NCBI RefSeq assembly: GCF_014651675.1 | Contig: NZ_BMXI01000003.1 | Location: 9,604 to 73,603, forward strand | Reading direction: 5' to 3' | Source of the DNA: Roseibacillus persicicus | GTDB taxonomy: Bacteria > Verrucomicrobiota > Verrucomicrobiia > Verrucomicrobiales > Akkermansiaceae | Length of the DNA stretch: 64,000 nt | Translations under genes and position numbers: made by a program | The notes under the pieces: generated by a model | What the model was told of the DNA's origin: nothing | The model's input: the letters and a program-made list of their open reading frames with translations, nothing else | Databases searched by the model: none | Shown: positions 27,100-34,537 of the stretch, one piece after another | How the letters are laid out: each line of letters opens with the position of its first letter | Position numbering within the stretch: the stretch's first letter is position 1

Positions 27100-28401
27100 T
27101 CAACCGGCCTTTTCTTCCAGAAATTCTTTTAATCTTCCATCTAATGTTGGGGATACCACCGCAGTGACGATGACATCGTTGCCCTCAAAGTCCGTATTGA
27201 TGACTTTTCCTTCATTATGCAACAGATTGACCATATCTCCGCGACTTTGTGGAACACGATAGATTCGTCTTCTCACCCGGTCGGCCAGTTGGCCCTCCGC
27301 AGCCTTGATCAACTCCTCCATCCCGAATCCCGTTCGAGCTGATATCTCAATGGCATCGGGGAAGCTTTCCCGCAGGCGAGTCAGTTCCGCCCCCACTCCC
27401 AGACGATCCACTTTATTAAGTACGGTCAGAGCCGGTTTGTCCCCCGCTCCCAATTCCTCGAGTACTCCTAAAGTCGTGCGGTAAAAGACCTCCACCGCCG
27501 GGTCGCTGGCATCCAGAACATGAATGAGAAAGTCGGCAAGCACAGCTTCCTCCAGCGTCGACTTGAACGCTTCCACCAGGCGGTGGGGCAAGTTGCGCAC
27601 GAAACCAACAGTATCTGTTAGAAGAAGAGGTTGGCCTCCGGGCAGCTCGATGCGACGGGTCGTGGGATCCAGGGTCGCAAAGAGTTGGTCCGCTTCGTAA
27701 ACTTCCGAACCCGAGAGCTTGTTGAGCAAAGTAGACTTTCCCGCATTGGTATATCCCACAATGGCAGAAGAAGCGACATCGTAGCGATCGCGATCCTTGC
27801 GGCGAGTGGCCCGCTGACGACGGACGATCTCCAGGTCTTTCTTGATCTGGGTAATCTTGTTTCGGGCGAGACGGCGATCGATCTCAATCTGCTGCTCTCC
27901 CATTCCTCGCGAAGCTCCGCCGCCGCCTCCGCCCCCCCCGCCTCCTTCGCGGTCGAGGTGTCCCCACATCTTCGCCATTCGTGGCAGGGCATATTCCATC
28001 CGGGCCAGCTGCACCTGCAACTGGGCCTCCTTGGTGGAAGCCCGCTTGGCAAAGATATCGAGGATGACTTCCTCACGGTCGATCACCGTGATGCCCGCCT
28101 TCCCTTCCCAATTCCGTTGCTGGGATGGCGACAGACCATTGTCCACAATCAGGCAGTCGCAGTTTTTCTCCCGCGCCAGTTCCACCACCTCATCCGATTT
28201 GCCCGTGCCACAGATGAAGGCCTTGTGCTGGGCGCGAACTCGAATGAGCTCCATCCCGACGACCCCAATCCCTAGAGTATCGACGAGCTCTTCCAATTCT
28301 AACAGCAGGGCCCGAGCCTCTGCTTCTTCATCACTCTTAAAGTAGAAACCGACCAACAGCGCCCGTTCCACTTGGTCGGGCTTTTCGCGAACCTCAAACA
28401 T
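27100..28401 (-). CDS. hflX: Ribosome-associated GTPase HflX
   Basis: 433 residues. N-terminal HflX domain (1-190, VVGMELIRVRAQHKAFICGTGK, LIVDNGLSPSQQRNWE) that splits stalled 70S ribosomes, then GTPase domain with G1 GYTNAGKS, G3 DTVGF, G4 NKVD. A run of about 10 glycines (GGGG... at about 150-160) replaces the usual short glycine linker before ASRGMGEQQIEIDRR; the underlying DNA is a GC-rich CCN run. Follows the thioredoxin selenoprotein by 35 nt on the same strand and is probably co-transcribed. Confidence 0.96.
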   Translation of the reverse strand: MFEVREKPDQVERALLVGFYFKSDEEAEARALLLELEELVDTLGIGVVGMELIRVRAQHKAFICGTGKSDEVVELAREKNCDCLIVDNGLSPSQQRNWEGKAGITVIDREEVILDIFAKRASTKEAQLQVQLARMEYALPRMAKMWGHLDREGGGGGGGGGGASRGMGEQQIEIDRRLARNKITQIKKDLEIVRRQRATRRKDRDRYDVASSAIVGYTNAGKSTLLNKLSGSEVYEADQLFATLDPTTRRIELPGGQPLLLTDTVGFVRNLPHRLVEAFKSTLEEAVLADFLIHVLDASDPAVEVFYRTTLGVLEELGAGDKPALTVLNKVDRLGVGAELTRLRESFPDAIEISARTGFGMEELIKAAEGQLADRVRRRIYRVPQSRGDMVNLLHNEGKVINTDFEGNDVIVTAVVSPTLDGRLKEFLEEKAG

Positions 28402-28436
28402 TGTTGCCAGTAGCTAACACCGGATCGCCCGCAGTA

Positions 28437-29087
28437 TCAAGGGGCAGGAATCCGCTGAATCCCCGGTGGCAGACCGTCATTCTGCACCGCTGGTCGAATC
28501 GCCGGCACCACCGGAGCGGCTACGGGCGCTTCCTGCCCCTCTTCTGGAAGATTGGAGCTCGGTTCACTCGGAGCTGTTTCCACCGGCCGCACGGATGACA
28601 GGTAGTTCGTCACCATATTCTTCAAGACCTTCTCGCTGCAGCTGCCCACGAATTTTCCTATCTGTTTTCCGTTATGAAAGATCCGGGTATCGGGAATGCT
28701 TCTCACTCCATATTCCTGTCCCATCTGCGGATTTTTACCGAGATCGACCTTGGCGTATTGGACCCCGGGCTGGCCCTGACTTGCGAGTTTCCCCATCACG
28801 GAGGAAAGCTTTCTGCAGGGTGGTCAAGTATCAGAATAGAACTCCACTACCGAGATCCGATCACCCGCCGCGATGAACGATAGCATCGTAGAGGGAGTGA
28901 TGGTCGAGAAACGCTTCACCACCGGCAAACCATCCACTCCGGCCAATGACTCGGAATCCGGTAGAGCGGGAGCGGCCATCTCTTCGCCCGCACTTGCGAA
29001 CTCGCTCAGACTCTTTTTGATCTGCTTGCAACCGAAACCAGACACCACAGCGAGTGTCAGAATGGTCAACTTGAAAGCTCCGCTCAT
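28437..29087 (-). CDS. Selenoprotein: thioredoxin-like lipoprotein (UGA at codon 88 = Sec, UPPC)
   Basis: 216 residues once the TGA at 28826-28824 is read as selenocysteine. Residues 1-20 form a lipoprotein signal (lipobox SGFGC, Cys20). The thioredoxin fold starts near 70: ISVVEFYSDT, then Sec88-Pro-Pro-Cys91 where thioredoxins have WCGPC, then VQYAKVDLGKNP, the cis-proline segment VRSIPDTRIF (Pro132) and GKQIGKFVG. The frame is unbroken on both sides of the UGA and only the first active-site Cys is replaced, so it is a selenoprotein rather than a pseudogene. A Pro/Glu-rich tail (160-216) follows. Periplasmic or outer-membrane facing. Upstream of hflX. Confidence 0.88.
28788..28807 (-). promoter_or_regulatory. 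Bacterial SECIS hairpin of the thioredoxin-like gene
   Basis: Minus strand: TTTCC, a bulged T, CC, loop GTGAT, GG, GGAAA. The bulged U on the 5' side and a loop beginning GU are the two features SelB needs in the E. coli fdhF element. The loop G lies 24 nt after the UGA. Confidence 0.8.
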
Positions 29088-29227
29088 TCATCCGCCATAC
29101 AATCATTTTAAAAAATACTCAAGACATCTTTACTAACCCTCCTTCATCCGAGATCGGAAAATCTTAATCTGTTCATTCCTGTAAAATCCGTTCAAAAACG
29201 TGGGTAACACGTTCTCACAAAAAAACC

Positions 29228-30859
29228 ATGCCCGACCAACACGACCGCGAACTCCAAATTATTGAATCCGTAGCCGATGCCCCTCCTTTGAAAAAGTTTG
29301 GGGCCTATGCCAAGCTCTCCGGCCCCGGCTGGCTCCAAGGAGCCATCACCTTGGGTGGCGGCTCTCTAGCCGGCGCCCTCTACATGGGCATCATCTCCGG
29401 ATACGGCCTGATGTGGCTGCAGCCTCTCGCCATGATCTGCGGCATCATCATGCTGTCGGCAATTGCCTACGTAACCTTGGCGACTGAGCAAAAGCCTTTC
29501 CAACAGATCAACCGCAACCTTTCCCCCCTCCTCGGCTACTCTTGGATTTTTGCCACCATCCTGGCCAACATCGTCTGGTGTATGCCCCAGTTCGCATTGG
29601 CGACCGGAGCGATTCAGCAGAACCTCTTTTCCGCATCTGTCCCCAAGGGGCTCATCGTAGCGGTCCTTCTCGGTATCGGTCTTTACGTCAACTTTCTATA
29701 CGAGGCGGGAGCCAAGGGCATCAAGGTCTTCGACAATATTATCAAGGTCATGGTCGCAATCATCGTTCTCTCTTTCTTCCTGGTGGTCGTCACCTTGAGT
29801 AAGAACGGTGCCCTGCCCTGGGGTGAAATCCTCTCGGGCTACCTCCCCGACTTCTCTCTGCTCAATCGCCCCGCTTCCGTCTTCACCGGGCTTATTGAAC
29901 AGTCCTCCAATTCGACCTGGTGGAACGAGCGCATCATCGGTGAGCAAAAGGACCGCATCTTCACCGCCTTCGGCACTGCTGTTGGCATTAACATGACCTG
30001 GCTCCTTCCCTACACTCTGCTCAAGAAGCGCTGGGGAGCCAAGCATCGCGGACTTTCCATTGTCGACCTGTCGATTGGCTTGTTCATTCCCTTCTTCCTG
30101 GCGACTTCTTGCGTGGTCATCGCCGCCGCCTCGCAGTTCCATGGCAAAGTGGATGACGTGCTACTCGCCGATGGAACCCCTCGTCCCGAAATGGTCGAAG
30201 TGGTTGAAAAGACCCTCAAAGGCCTCGAGTCCCCCACCCAAGTGGACACCGAATTGGCCGCAATGCTCGTCAGCCGCGACTCCTTCGCCCTCGCGACGAC
30301 TCTCGAACCTCTGGCTGGCGAAGCCGTTTCCCAAAAGATCTTCGGCGTCGGGGTTCTCGGAATGGCAGTCTCCACCATCATTATTCTCATGCTGATGAAC
30401 GGCATTGCTTTCCGCGAACTCCTCGCCAAGCAAACTGCCGCGGCCGGGGCCAAAGGCGGAAGCCTCATCGCGCAGAAGTGGCCATACTTCCTCGGTTGCC
30501 TCATCGCTGGTGGCGCGGGTTCCCTCGGACCATTCGTCTGGGGTGGAGCGGCACCTTACCTCGCCGTCCCCACTTCCGTTATTGGCGGAGCGCTCATCCC
30601 CATTGCCTACTTCACCTTCCTACTTCTGATGAATTCCAAGAAGGTCCTCGGTGACAAGCGCCCTGAAGGCAAAGCGCGCATCATCTGGAACACCCTGATG
30701 ATCACCGCCACCACCATCGCCACCTTCGGTTCCATCTGGGCCATTCATGGCAAAAAGCTCGGCAGCTTCCCCGCCGGGATGCTGGGAGTAGCTTTCCTCG
30801 TTATCCTTTTTGTGGTTGGCCTCTTCTCCTTCCTCAAACACGAGAAGGAAGCCAGTTAG
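29228..30859 (+). CDS. Nramp-family divalent metal transporter-like protein
   Basis: 543 residues, about 11-12 membrane helices. N-terminal SGPGWLQGAITLGGGSLAGALYMG is the planctomycete/verrucomicrobial variant of the first Nramp helix, without the DPGN motif that binds manganese in canonical Nramp. Helix 6 (AFGTAVGINMTWLLPY) lacks the usual MPH too, so metal transport is uncertain. A 60-residue extracytosolic insert lies near 310-370 (GKVDDVLLADGTPRPE). Strong terminator follows. Confidence 0.8.
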   Translation: MPDQHDRELQIIESVADAPPLKKFGAYAKLSGPGWLQGAITLGGGSLAGALYMGIISGYGLMWLQPLAMICGIIMLSAIAYVTLATEQKPFQQINRNLSPLLGYSWIFATILANIVWCMPQFALATGAIQQNLFSASVPKGLIVAVLLGIGLYVNFLYEAGAKGIKVFDNIIKVMVAIIVLSFFLVVVTLSKNGALPWGEILSGYLPDFSLLNRPASVFTGLIEQSSNSTWWNERIIGEQKDRIFTAFGTAVGINMTWLLPYTLLKKRWGAKHRGLSIVDLSIGLFIPFFLATSCVVIAAASQFHGKVDDVLLADGTPRPEMVEVVEKTLKGLESPTQVDTELAAMLVSRDSFALATTLEPLAGEAVSQKIFGVGVLGMAVSTIIILMLMNGIAFRELLAKQTAAAGAKGGSLIAQKWPYFLGCLIAGGAGSLGPFVWGGAAPYLAVPTSVIGGALIPIAYFTFLLLMNSKKVLGDKRPEGKARIIWNTLMITATTIATFGSIWAIHGKKLGSFPAGMLGVAFLVILFVVGLFSFLKHEKEAS

Positions 30860-30902
30860 ATCTTTGGCAAAGACTCTTTTCGGCTCAACCGATCCCCTCT
30901 CA

Positions 30903-30929
30903 CCCGCCCTCTCACCAGGGCGGGTTTTT
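30903..30929 (+). terminator. Intrinsic terminator after the Nramp-like gene
   Basis: CCCGCCCT-CTCACC-AGGGCGGG then TTTTTCTC: an 8-bp GC stem, 6-nt loop and T run, 44 nt after the stop. Confidence 0.93.
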
Positions 30930-31051
30930 CTCTTTTTAGGATTCATGATTCTTCATCGCAAAAGTTGGCCTCGATACCGGGCTACAAACAAAAAATGCCA
31001 GAGCGACTTTTGCTTGTAGGTTCAAGGAAGCCGATGACGTAAAACTCGTTT

Positions 31052-32713
31052 ATGCGCAGCCTCAGTATCCTATTCCTACTCATCACCCCACTCTTGGCAG
31101 CTGGAAAGGTCACCAAACACTCCTTCACCGACTCCCACATTTTTCCCGGCACCCAACGCGACTATTGGGTTTACGTTCCCGAACAATACGACGCCACCCA
31201 AGCCGCTTGCCTGATGGTTTTTCAAGACGGTCACGCCTACGTCAATCCCAAGGGACAGGACCGTGTGCCCGAGCGCTTTGACGAGCTCATCTCGGCTGGC
31301 GAGATGCCCGTCACCATCGGACTCTTCATCAATCCCGGGGTCGTTTCCGCCGCCATCGAAGGCGGAAAGCCCCGCAAGAATCGCTGCTTCGAATACGACT
31401 CCATGACCGACCGCTACGCCCGCTTTCTCATCGAGGAAATGATTCCTCTGTTAGAGAGTGAACACGGACTGAAGGTTTCCTCCTATCCCGACGACCGCGC
31501 CATCGCCGGGGCCTCCTCGGGAGCAATCTGCGCCTTCACCGCGGCATGGCAAAGACCGGACGCCTTTCGCCGCGTCTTCTCTGCCATTGGCACCTATGTC
31601 GATATCCGCAGTGGCGGCGACTACCCTACCCTCATTCGCAAAACCGAACCCAAGCCCTTGCGCATCTTTCTGGAAGACGGCTCCAACGACCTCGACAATG
31701 CCTACGGCAACTGGTTCCTCGCCAATCAGACCATGCTCAGCGCCTTGCAATGGTCCGGCTACGAGGTCAGCCACCAGTGGGGCGAAGAGGGGCACAATCA
31801 CAAGCACTCCGGCGCCATCCTACCCGATGCCCTGCGCTGGCTCTGGAAAGACCACGGCCAAACCCCAGTCACAACCCACGTCGCCAACTCGCAATCCCCG
31901 GCCAAGAACTGGCTGATTGAGGGCGAGGAATGGGAGCGCATCACCACCGGACACCAATTCGCGGAAGGCATGCAAGTCACTCCGGATGGCACCCTCTACT
32001 TCACCGATGTCCCCGACTCGGAGCTCTATCAAATCACCCCCGATGGCACCCAGACCCTTCTCTCCGACGACACCGGCCGCGCCAACGGGCTGGCTCTTTC
32101 CCCCGATGGAAAGACCCTCTACCTCGCCTCCTCCGGCGCGCAGGAAATCCGTAGCTACGAGATTTCTAGTAGAAAGTGGGACGTGGTCGCGAGCGGCACG
32201 GGCTCCAACGACCTCGTGGTCACCAAACACGGGCATCTCTACTACACCGACCCTGGCAACAACAAGGTCTGGCACGTCAACCTCACCACCGGCAAGCGCC
32301 AACCCGCCGACCCCCACTTCCAACGCCCCAACGGCATCGGGCTCAGCCCCGACCACAGCCGGCTCTACGTCGCCCACTTCACCGGCAACATGATCTACAA
32401 CTACACCATCAATCCCGACGGCTCGGTCAAGGACAAGCAGCCCTACTTCCACGCCCACCTTCCCTACGACATGACCGAAGGCCGCCTCGACGGAATGGCG
32501 AGTGCTGCTTCCGGCGAACTGCTCTGCGGCACCGAATTCGGGATCCAAATCTTCGACGACGAAGGCCGTAGCAAGTTCATCATCCCCCGCCCCCATCCCG
32601 GGGATCGCCGCACCAATTACCTCACCTTCGGCGGCCCCAACCGCCAAACCCTCTACCTCGCCACCGCCGACCACATCTACAAACGCCAGGTCAAACTCCA
32701 GGGAGCGCCTTGA
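31052..32713 (+). CDS. Secreted esterase fused to SMP-30/gluconolactonase beta-propeller
   Basis: 553 residues, signal peptide 1-17. Residues about 20-275 are an esterase-D-like alpha/beta hydrolase with nucleophile Ser155 in IAGASSGAI, the acid loop LRIFLEDGSNDLDN and His in GHNHKHSG. Residues about 290-545 are an SMP-30-type six-bladed propeller: FAEGMQVTPDGTLYFTDV, RANGLALSPDGKTLYLAS, SNDLVVTKHGHLYYTDP, RPNGIGLSPDHSRLYVAHF, RLDGMASAASGELLC. Such fusions are common in Planctomycetota/Verrucomicrobiota and suggest stepwise cleavage of a glycan ester or lactone in the periplasm. Confidence 0.9.
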   Translation: MRSLSILFLLITPLLAAGKVTKHSFTDSHIFPGTQRDYWVYVPEQYDATQAACLMVFQDGHAYVNPKGQDRVPERFDELISAGEMPVTIGLFINPGVVSAAIEGGKPRKNRCFEYDSMTDRYARFLIEEMIPLLESEHGLKVSSYPDDRAIAGASSGAICAFTAAWQRPDAFRRVFSAIGTYVDIRSGGDYPTLIRKTEPKPLRIFLEDGSNDLDNAYGNWFLANQTMLSALQWSGYEVSHQWGEEGHNHKHSGAILPDALRWLWKDHGQTPVTTHVANSQSPAKNWLIEGEEWERITTGHQFAEGMQVTPDGTLYFTDVPDSELYQITPDGTQTLLSDDTGRANGLALSPDGKTLYLASSGAQEIRSYEISSRKWDVVASGTGSNDLVVTKHGHLYYTDPGNNKVWHVNLTTGKRQPADPHFQRPNGIGLSPDHSRLYVAHFTGNMIYNYTINPDGSVKDKQPYFHAHLPYDMTEGRLDGMASAASGELLCGTEFGIQIFDDEGRSKFIIPRPHPGDRRTNYLTFGGPNRQTLYLATADHIYKRQVKLQGAP

Positions 32714-32943
32714 GGCCTAACCCCTGAAGCCAGCAGCCCCAATTCGCCCGGCGCAGCTCTTTGGAACCCCAGAGGGGCGGCCTAACATGCGCGATCACCC
32801 TGAGGCTCCAGGCCGACAGGGGCGAAACCGGTCCGCCTGTCCCTCCAGACTCACTCCCGAATCGACATTACTCCTTCGATTCCTCACCCTGCGGTAGCGA
32901 ACCTAAGGGCTCATTGGCCCCATTCGCAAACACCTTTTCACTC

Positions 32944-33435
32944 ATGTCTGAAGACCACAAGAAGAACCTCCAGTCCCGCCTCCGGGACATTGCCAACACC
33001 CTGCGGGGAAAGATGGGGGCCGATGAATTCCGCGACTACATCCTCGGCTTCATCTTCTACAAATACCTCTCCGAGCGCATGAACCTCTTCGCCGACGAGA
33101 TCCTCCAGAACGACGGCCTCACCTTCGACCAAATCGACGAGAACACCGCCGAGGGACAGGCCATGCTCACCGCCATTCAGGAAGAATCCATTGGCCGCCT
33201 CGGCTACTTCCTCAAGCCCACCGAACTCTTCCACAAGCTGGCGGAAAAAGGCGCGCGCATGGAGAGCAACTTTCAAAGTATTAGGCTCTTCAAAATCCCA
33301 AAGCCCTCCCTCGCCGAACAAACCAAAATCGCCGACTTCCTCACAGCCCTCGACCGCAAAATCGAAACCGTCGCCACCCAAATCACCGAGACCCAAACCT
33401 TCAAACGCGGCCTCCTCCAGCAAATGTTCGTATAA
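32944..33435 (+). pseudogene. Remnant of type I restriction genes: HsdM start joined to HsdS end
   Basis: 163 residues made of two unrelated ends. Residues 1-108 are the N-terminal helical domain of HsdM (SRLRDIANTLRGKMGADEFRDY... to YFLKPTELFHKLAEKG). At about residue 110 (DNA about 33270-33285) the text becomes the C-terminal end of a specificity subunit HsdS: IPKPSLAEQTKIADFLTALD, TQITETQTFKRGLLQQMFV. The methylase catalytic part (DPPF motif) and both DNA-recognition domains of HsdS are gone. The join keeps one frame. The product could not methylate DNA. Start ATG 32944 matches intact HsdM starts. Confidence 0.85.
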
Positions 33436-33470
33436 CGAAAAAAGGGCCATCGGATTTCTCCGACGGCCCT
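33436..33470 (-). terminator. Terminator facing the small minus-strand genes
   Basis: AGGGCC/GGCCCT and TCGG/CCGA make a two-part stem with one internal mismatch; on the minus strand it is followed by TTTTTT. It lies at the junction with the Hsd remnant and could also slow plus-strand transcription. Confidence 0.75.
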
Positions 33471-33487
33471 GCTTGCAGCCTTTTTGT

Positions 33488-33703
33488 TTACGAAAGCCGC
33501 TTCCGATCCTGCTGAATAAGATCGTCAGGGCCTTCTACCGTGACTTTCGAGCGACCATCGCATTTGACTTTGAGTTGTCTGCTCAGAGTCGAGCCAAGCT
33601 TCTTGCGGACTCCCTCCTCGGCGGAGCTGAGAATTTCCTTTTGAAGGTCTTTCTCAAACCGCCTCATATCCGAGCGAGAGGAGATGTTATAGTTCTTTCT
33701 CAT
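33488..33703 (-). CDS. Small basic protein paired with DUF2188
   Basis: 71 residues: helical, charged N-terminus (SSRSDMRRFEKDLQKEILSSAEEGVRKK) and a C-terminal strand-like VKCDGRSKVTVEG. Starts 5 nt after the DUF2188 stop, so both are one unit closed by the terminator at 33436. The family is not recognised, though small proteins of this kind are frequent in mobile regions. Confidence 0.6.
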   Translation of the reverse strand: MRKNYNISSRSDMRRFEKDLQKEILSSAEEGVRKKLGSTLSRQLKVKCDGRSKVTVEGPDDLIQQDRKRLS

Positions 33704-33708
33704 CTTGA

Positions 33709-33936
33709 TTAACCAGGGCTCGTAGTTGGGTCATTCCCGTGACTGTCTCGGTCGCGAATGCGACCATCAGGACGATGAATGAAGAGTTCGCCTTTACCAG
33801 CGCGAGAGGCTTGCCGACCTCCTTTGATAGCATCAGCTTGCGTAGGGGCGATGCCTGAGACACGTGATGATCCCTCACGTCTCCAGGCCCAGTCTTCTCC
33901 ATGCTTAACAACATGGACGTTTTTCTTATTTGGCAT
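33709..33936 (-). CDS. DUF2188 protein
   Basis: 75 residues from ATG 33936 (an upstream start at 33990 is less likely). The sequence follows DUF2188 closely: NVHVVKHGEDWAWRREGSSR, a TQADAIKGGRQ helix, GELFIHRPDGRIRDRDSHGNDP. DUF2188 is a short beta-rich fold of unknown role seen in many bacteria and mobile elements. First gene of a two-gene minus-strand unit. Confidence 0.85.
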   Translation of the reverse strand: MPNKKNVHVVKHGEDWAWRREGSSRVSGIAPTQADAIKGGRQASRAGKGELFIHRPDGRIRDRDSHGNDPTTSPG

Positions 33937-34055
33937 AATCCTAGGATTAAACCCAGCTTCATCCTTGACGCGCCTGACCATCACGGCCAATAAAAGTGCA
34001 GTCCACTCAGACTAACTCTCGGAACGTTCCCGCTGAAGCTGGAATATTTTCGGGA

Positions 34056-34090
34056 AAAAAGGGCAGGTGTTACAAGCACCTGTCCTTTTT
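34056..34090. terminator. Orphan intrinsic terminator upstream of higB
   Basis: AAAAAGGGCAGGTG (34056-34069) pairs with CACCTGTCCTTTTT (34077-34090) around TTACAAG, with one G-T pair. It works in either direction. No gene precedes it on the plus strand, so it may be a leftover of the deleted hsd segment or end a short RNA. Confidence 0.65.
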
Positions 34091-34170
34091 CTTGGATGGG
34101 AATCATCCAAAAGGATCGAAGCCGCTCGCACAAGAGTTAATTTCACAATCTCTGCCCAACGTCAGAAAAA

Positions 34171-34187
34171 GTTCCCAAATGTGGAAC
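34171..34187. promoter_or_regulatory. Palindromic operator upstream of higBA
   Basis: GTTCC-CAAATGT-GGAAC is a 17-nt inverted repeat 48 nt before the higB start, in the position where HigA-type antitoxins bind to repress their own operon. A weak TTGTTT-17-GAATAG promoter may lie just after it. Confidence 0.5.
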
Positions 34188-34234
34188 ATTTTTGTTTCTT
34201 ATTGAGATTTCCAAGAATAGACTAGTCTCATCCC

Positions 34235-34522
34235 ATGGAGGTCCTCGCAGCGGATAAAATCGAGAAGTTCATCCGTAAGCATGCCAATGCCCGGACCTCT
34301 CTTGGTGCTTGGCTTGCGATGGCCAAAGGAGCCGACTGGAAAAGCCCGCAGGATGTGAAAGACACCATTCGCTCGGCGGACATCCTCTCGGGAAACCGCA
34401 TCGTATTTAATATTGGAGGCAACAACTACCGCTTGGTCGTCTTGGCACGCTACCGCAATGGAATCCTACTCATTCAAAAAATAGGAACTCACGCCGAGTA
34501 CGACCGATGGAAACTCGACTAA
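34235..34522 (+). CDS. higB: HigB-family mRNA interferase toxin
   Basis: 95 residues. HigB-type RelE-fold RNase that cuts mRNA on the ribosome. Family stretches are clear: AADKIEKFIRKHANARTSLGAWL, GNRIVFNIGGNNYRLVV, RNGILLIQKIGTHAEYDRW. The conserved Arg and the C-terminal His/Tyr (HAEYDRW) expected for activity are present. Toxin precedes antitoxin, 15 nt apart, the reverse of classic antitoxin-first operons but typical of higBA. Confidence 0.9.
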   Translation: MEVLAADKIEKFIRKHANARTSLGAWLAMAKGADWKSPQDVKDTIRSADILSGNRIVFNIGGNNYRLVVLARYRNGILLIQKIGTHAEYDRWKLD

Positions 34523-34537
34523 CGAACCCACAACACA

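Noticed and set aside
27940-27975. Polyglycine run in HflX as a possible frameshift site
   Set aside because: The frame stays open and the GTPase domain is intact on both sides; a variable Gly linker is usual in HflX.
31820-32674. 284-codon minus-strand frame opposite the SMP-30 propeller
   Set aside because: Shadow frame with unlikely composition.
33996-34205. 69-codon plus-strand frame before higB
   Set aside because: It runs through the terminator stem at 34056-34090 and has no recognisable content.
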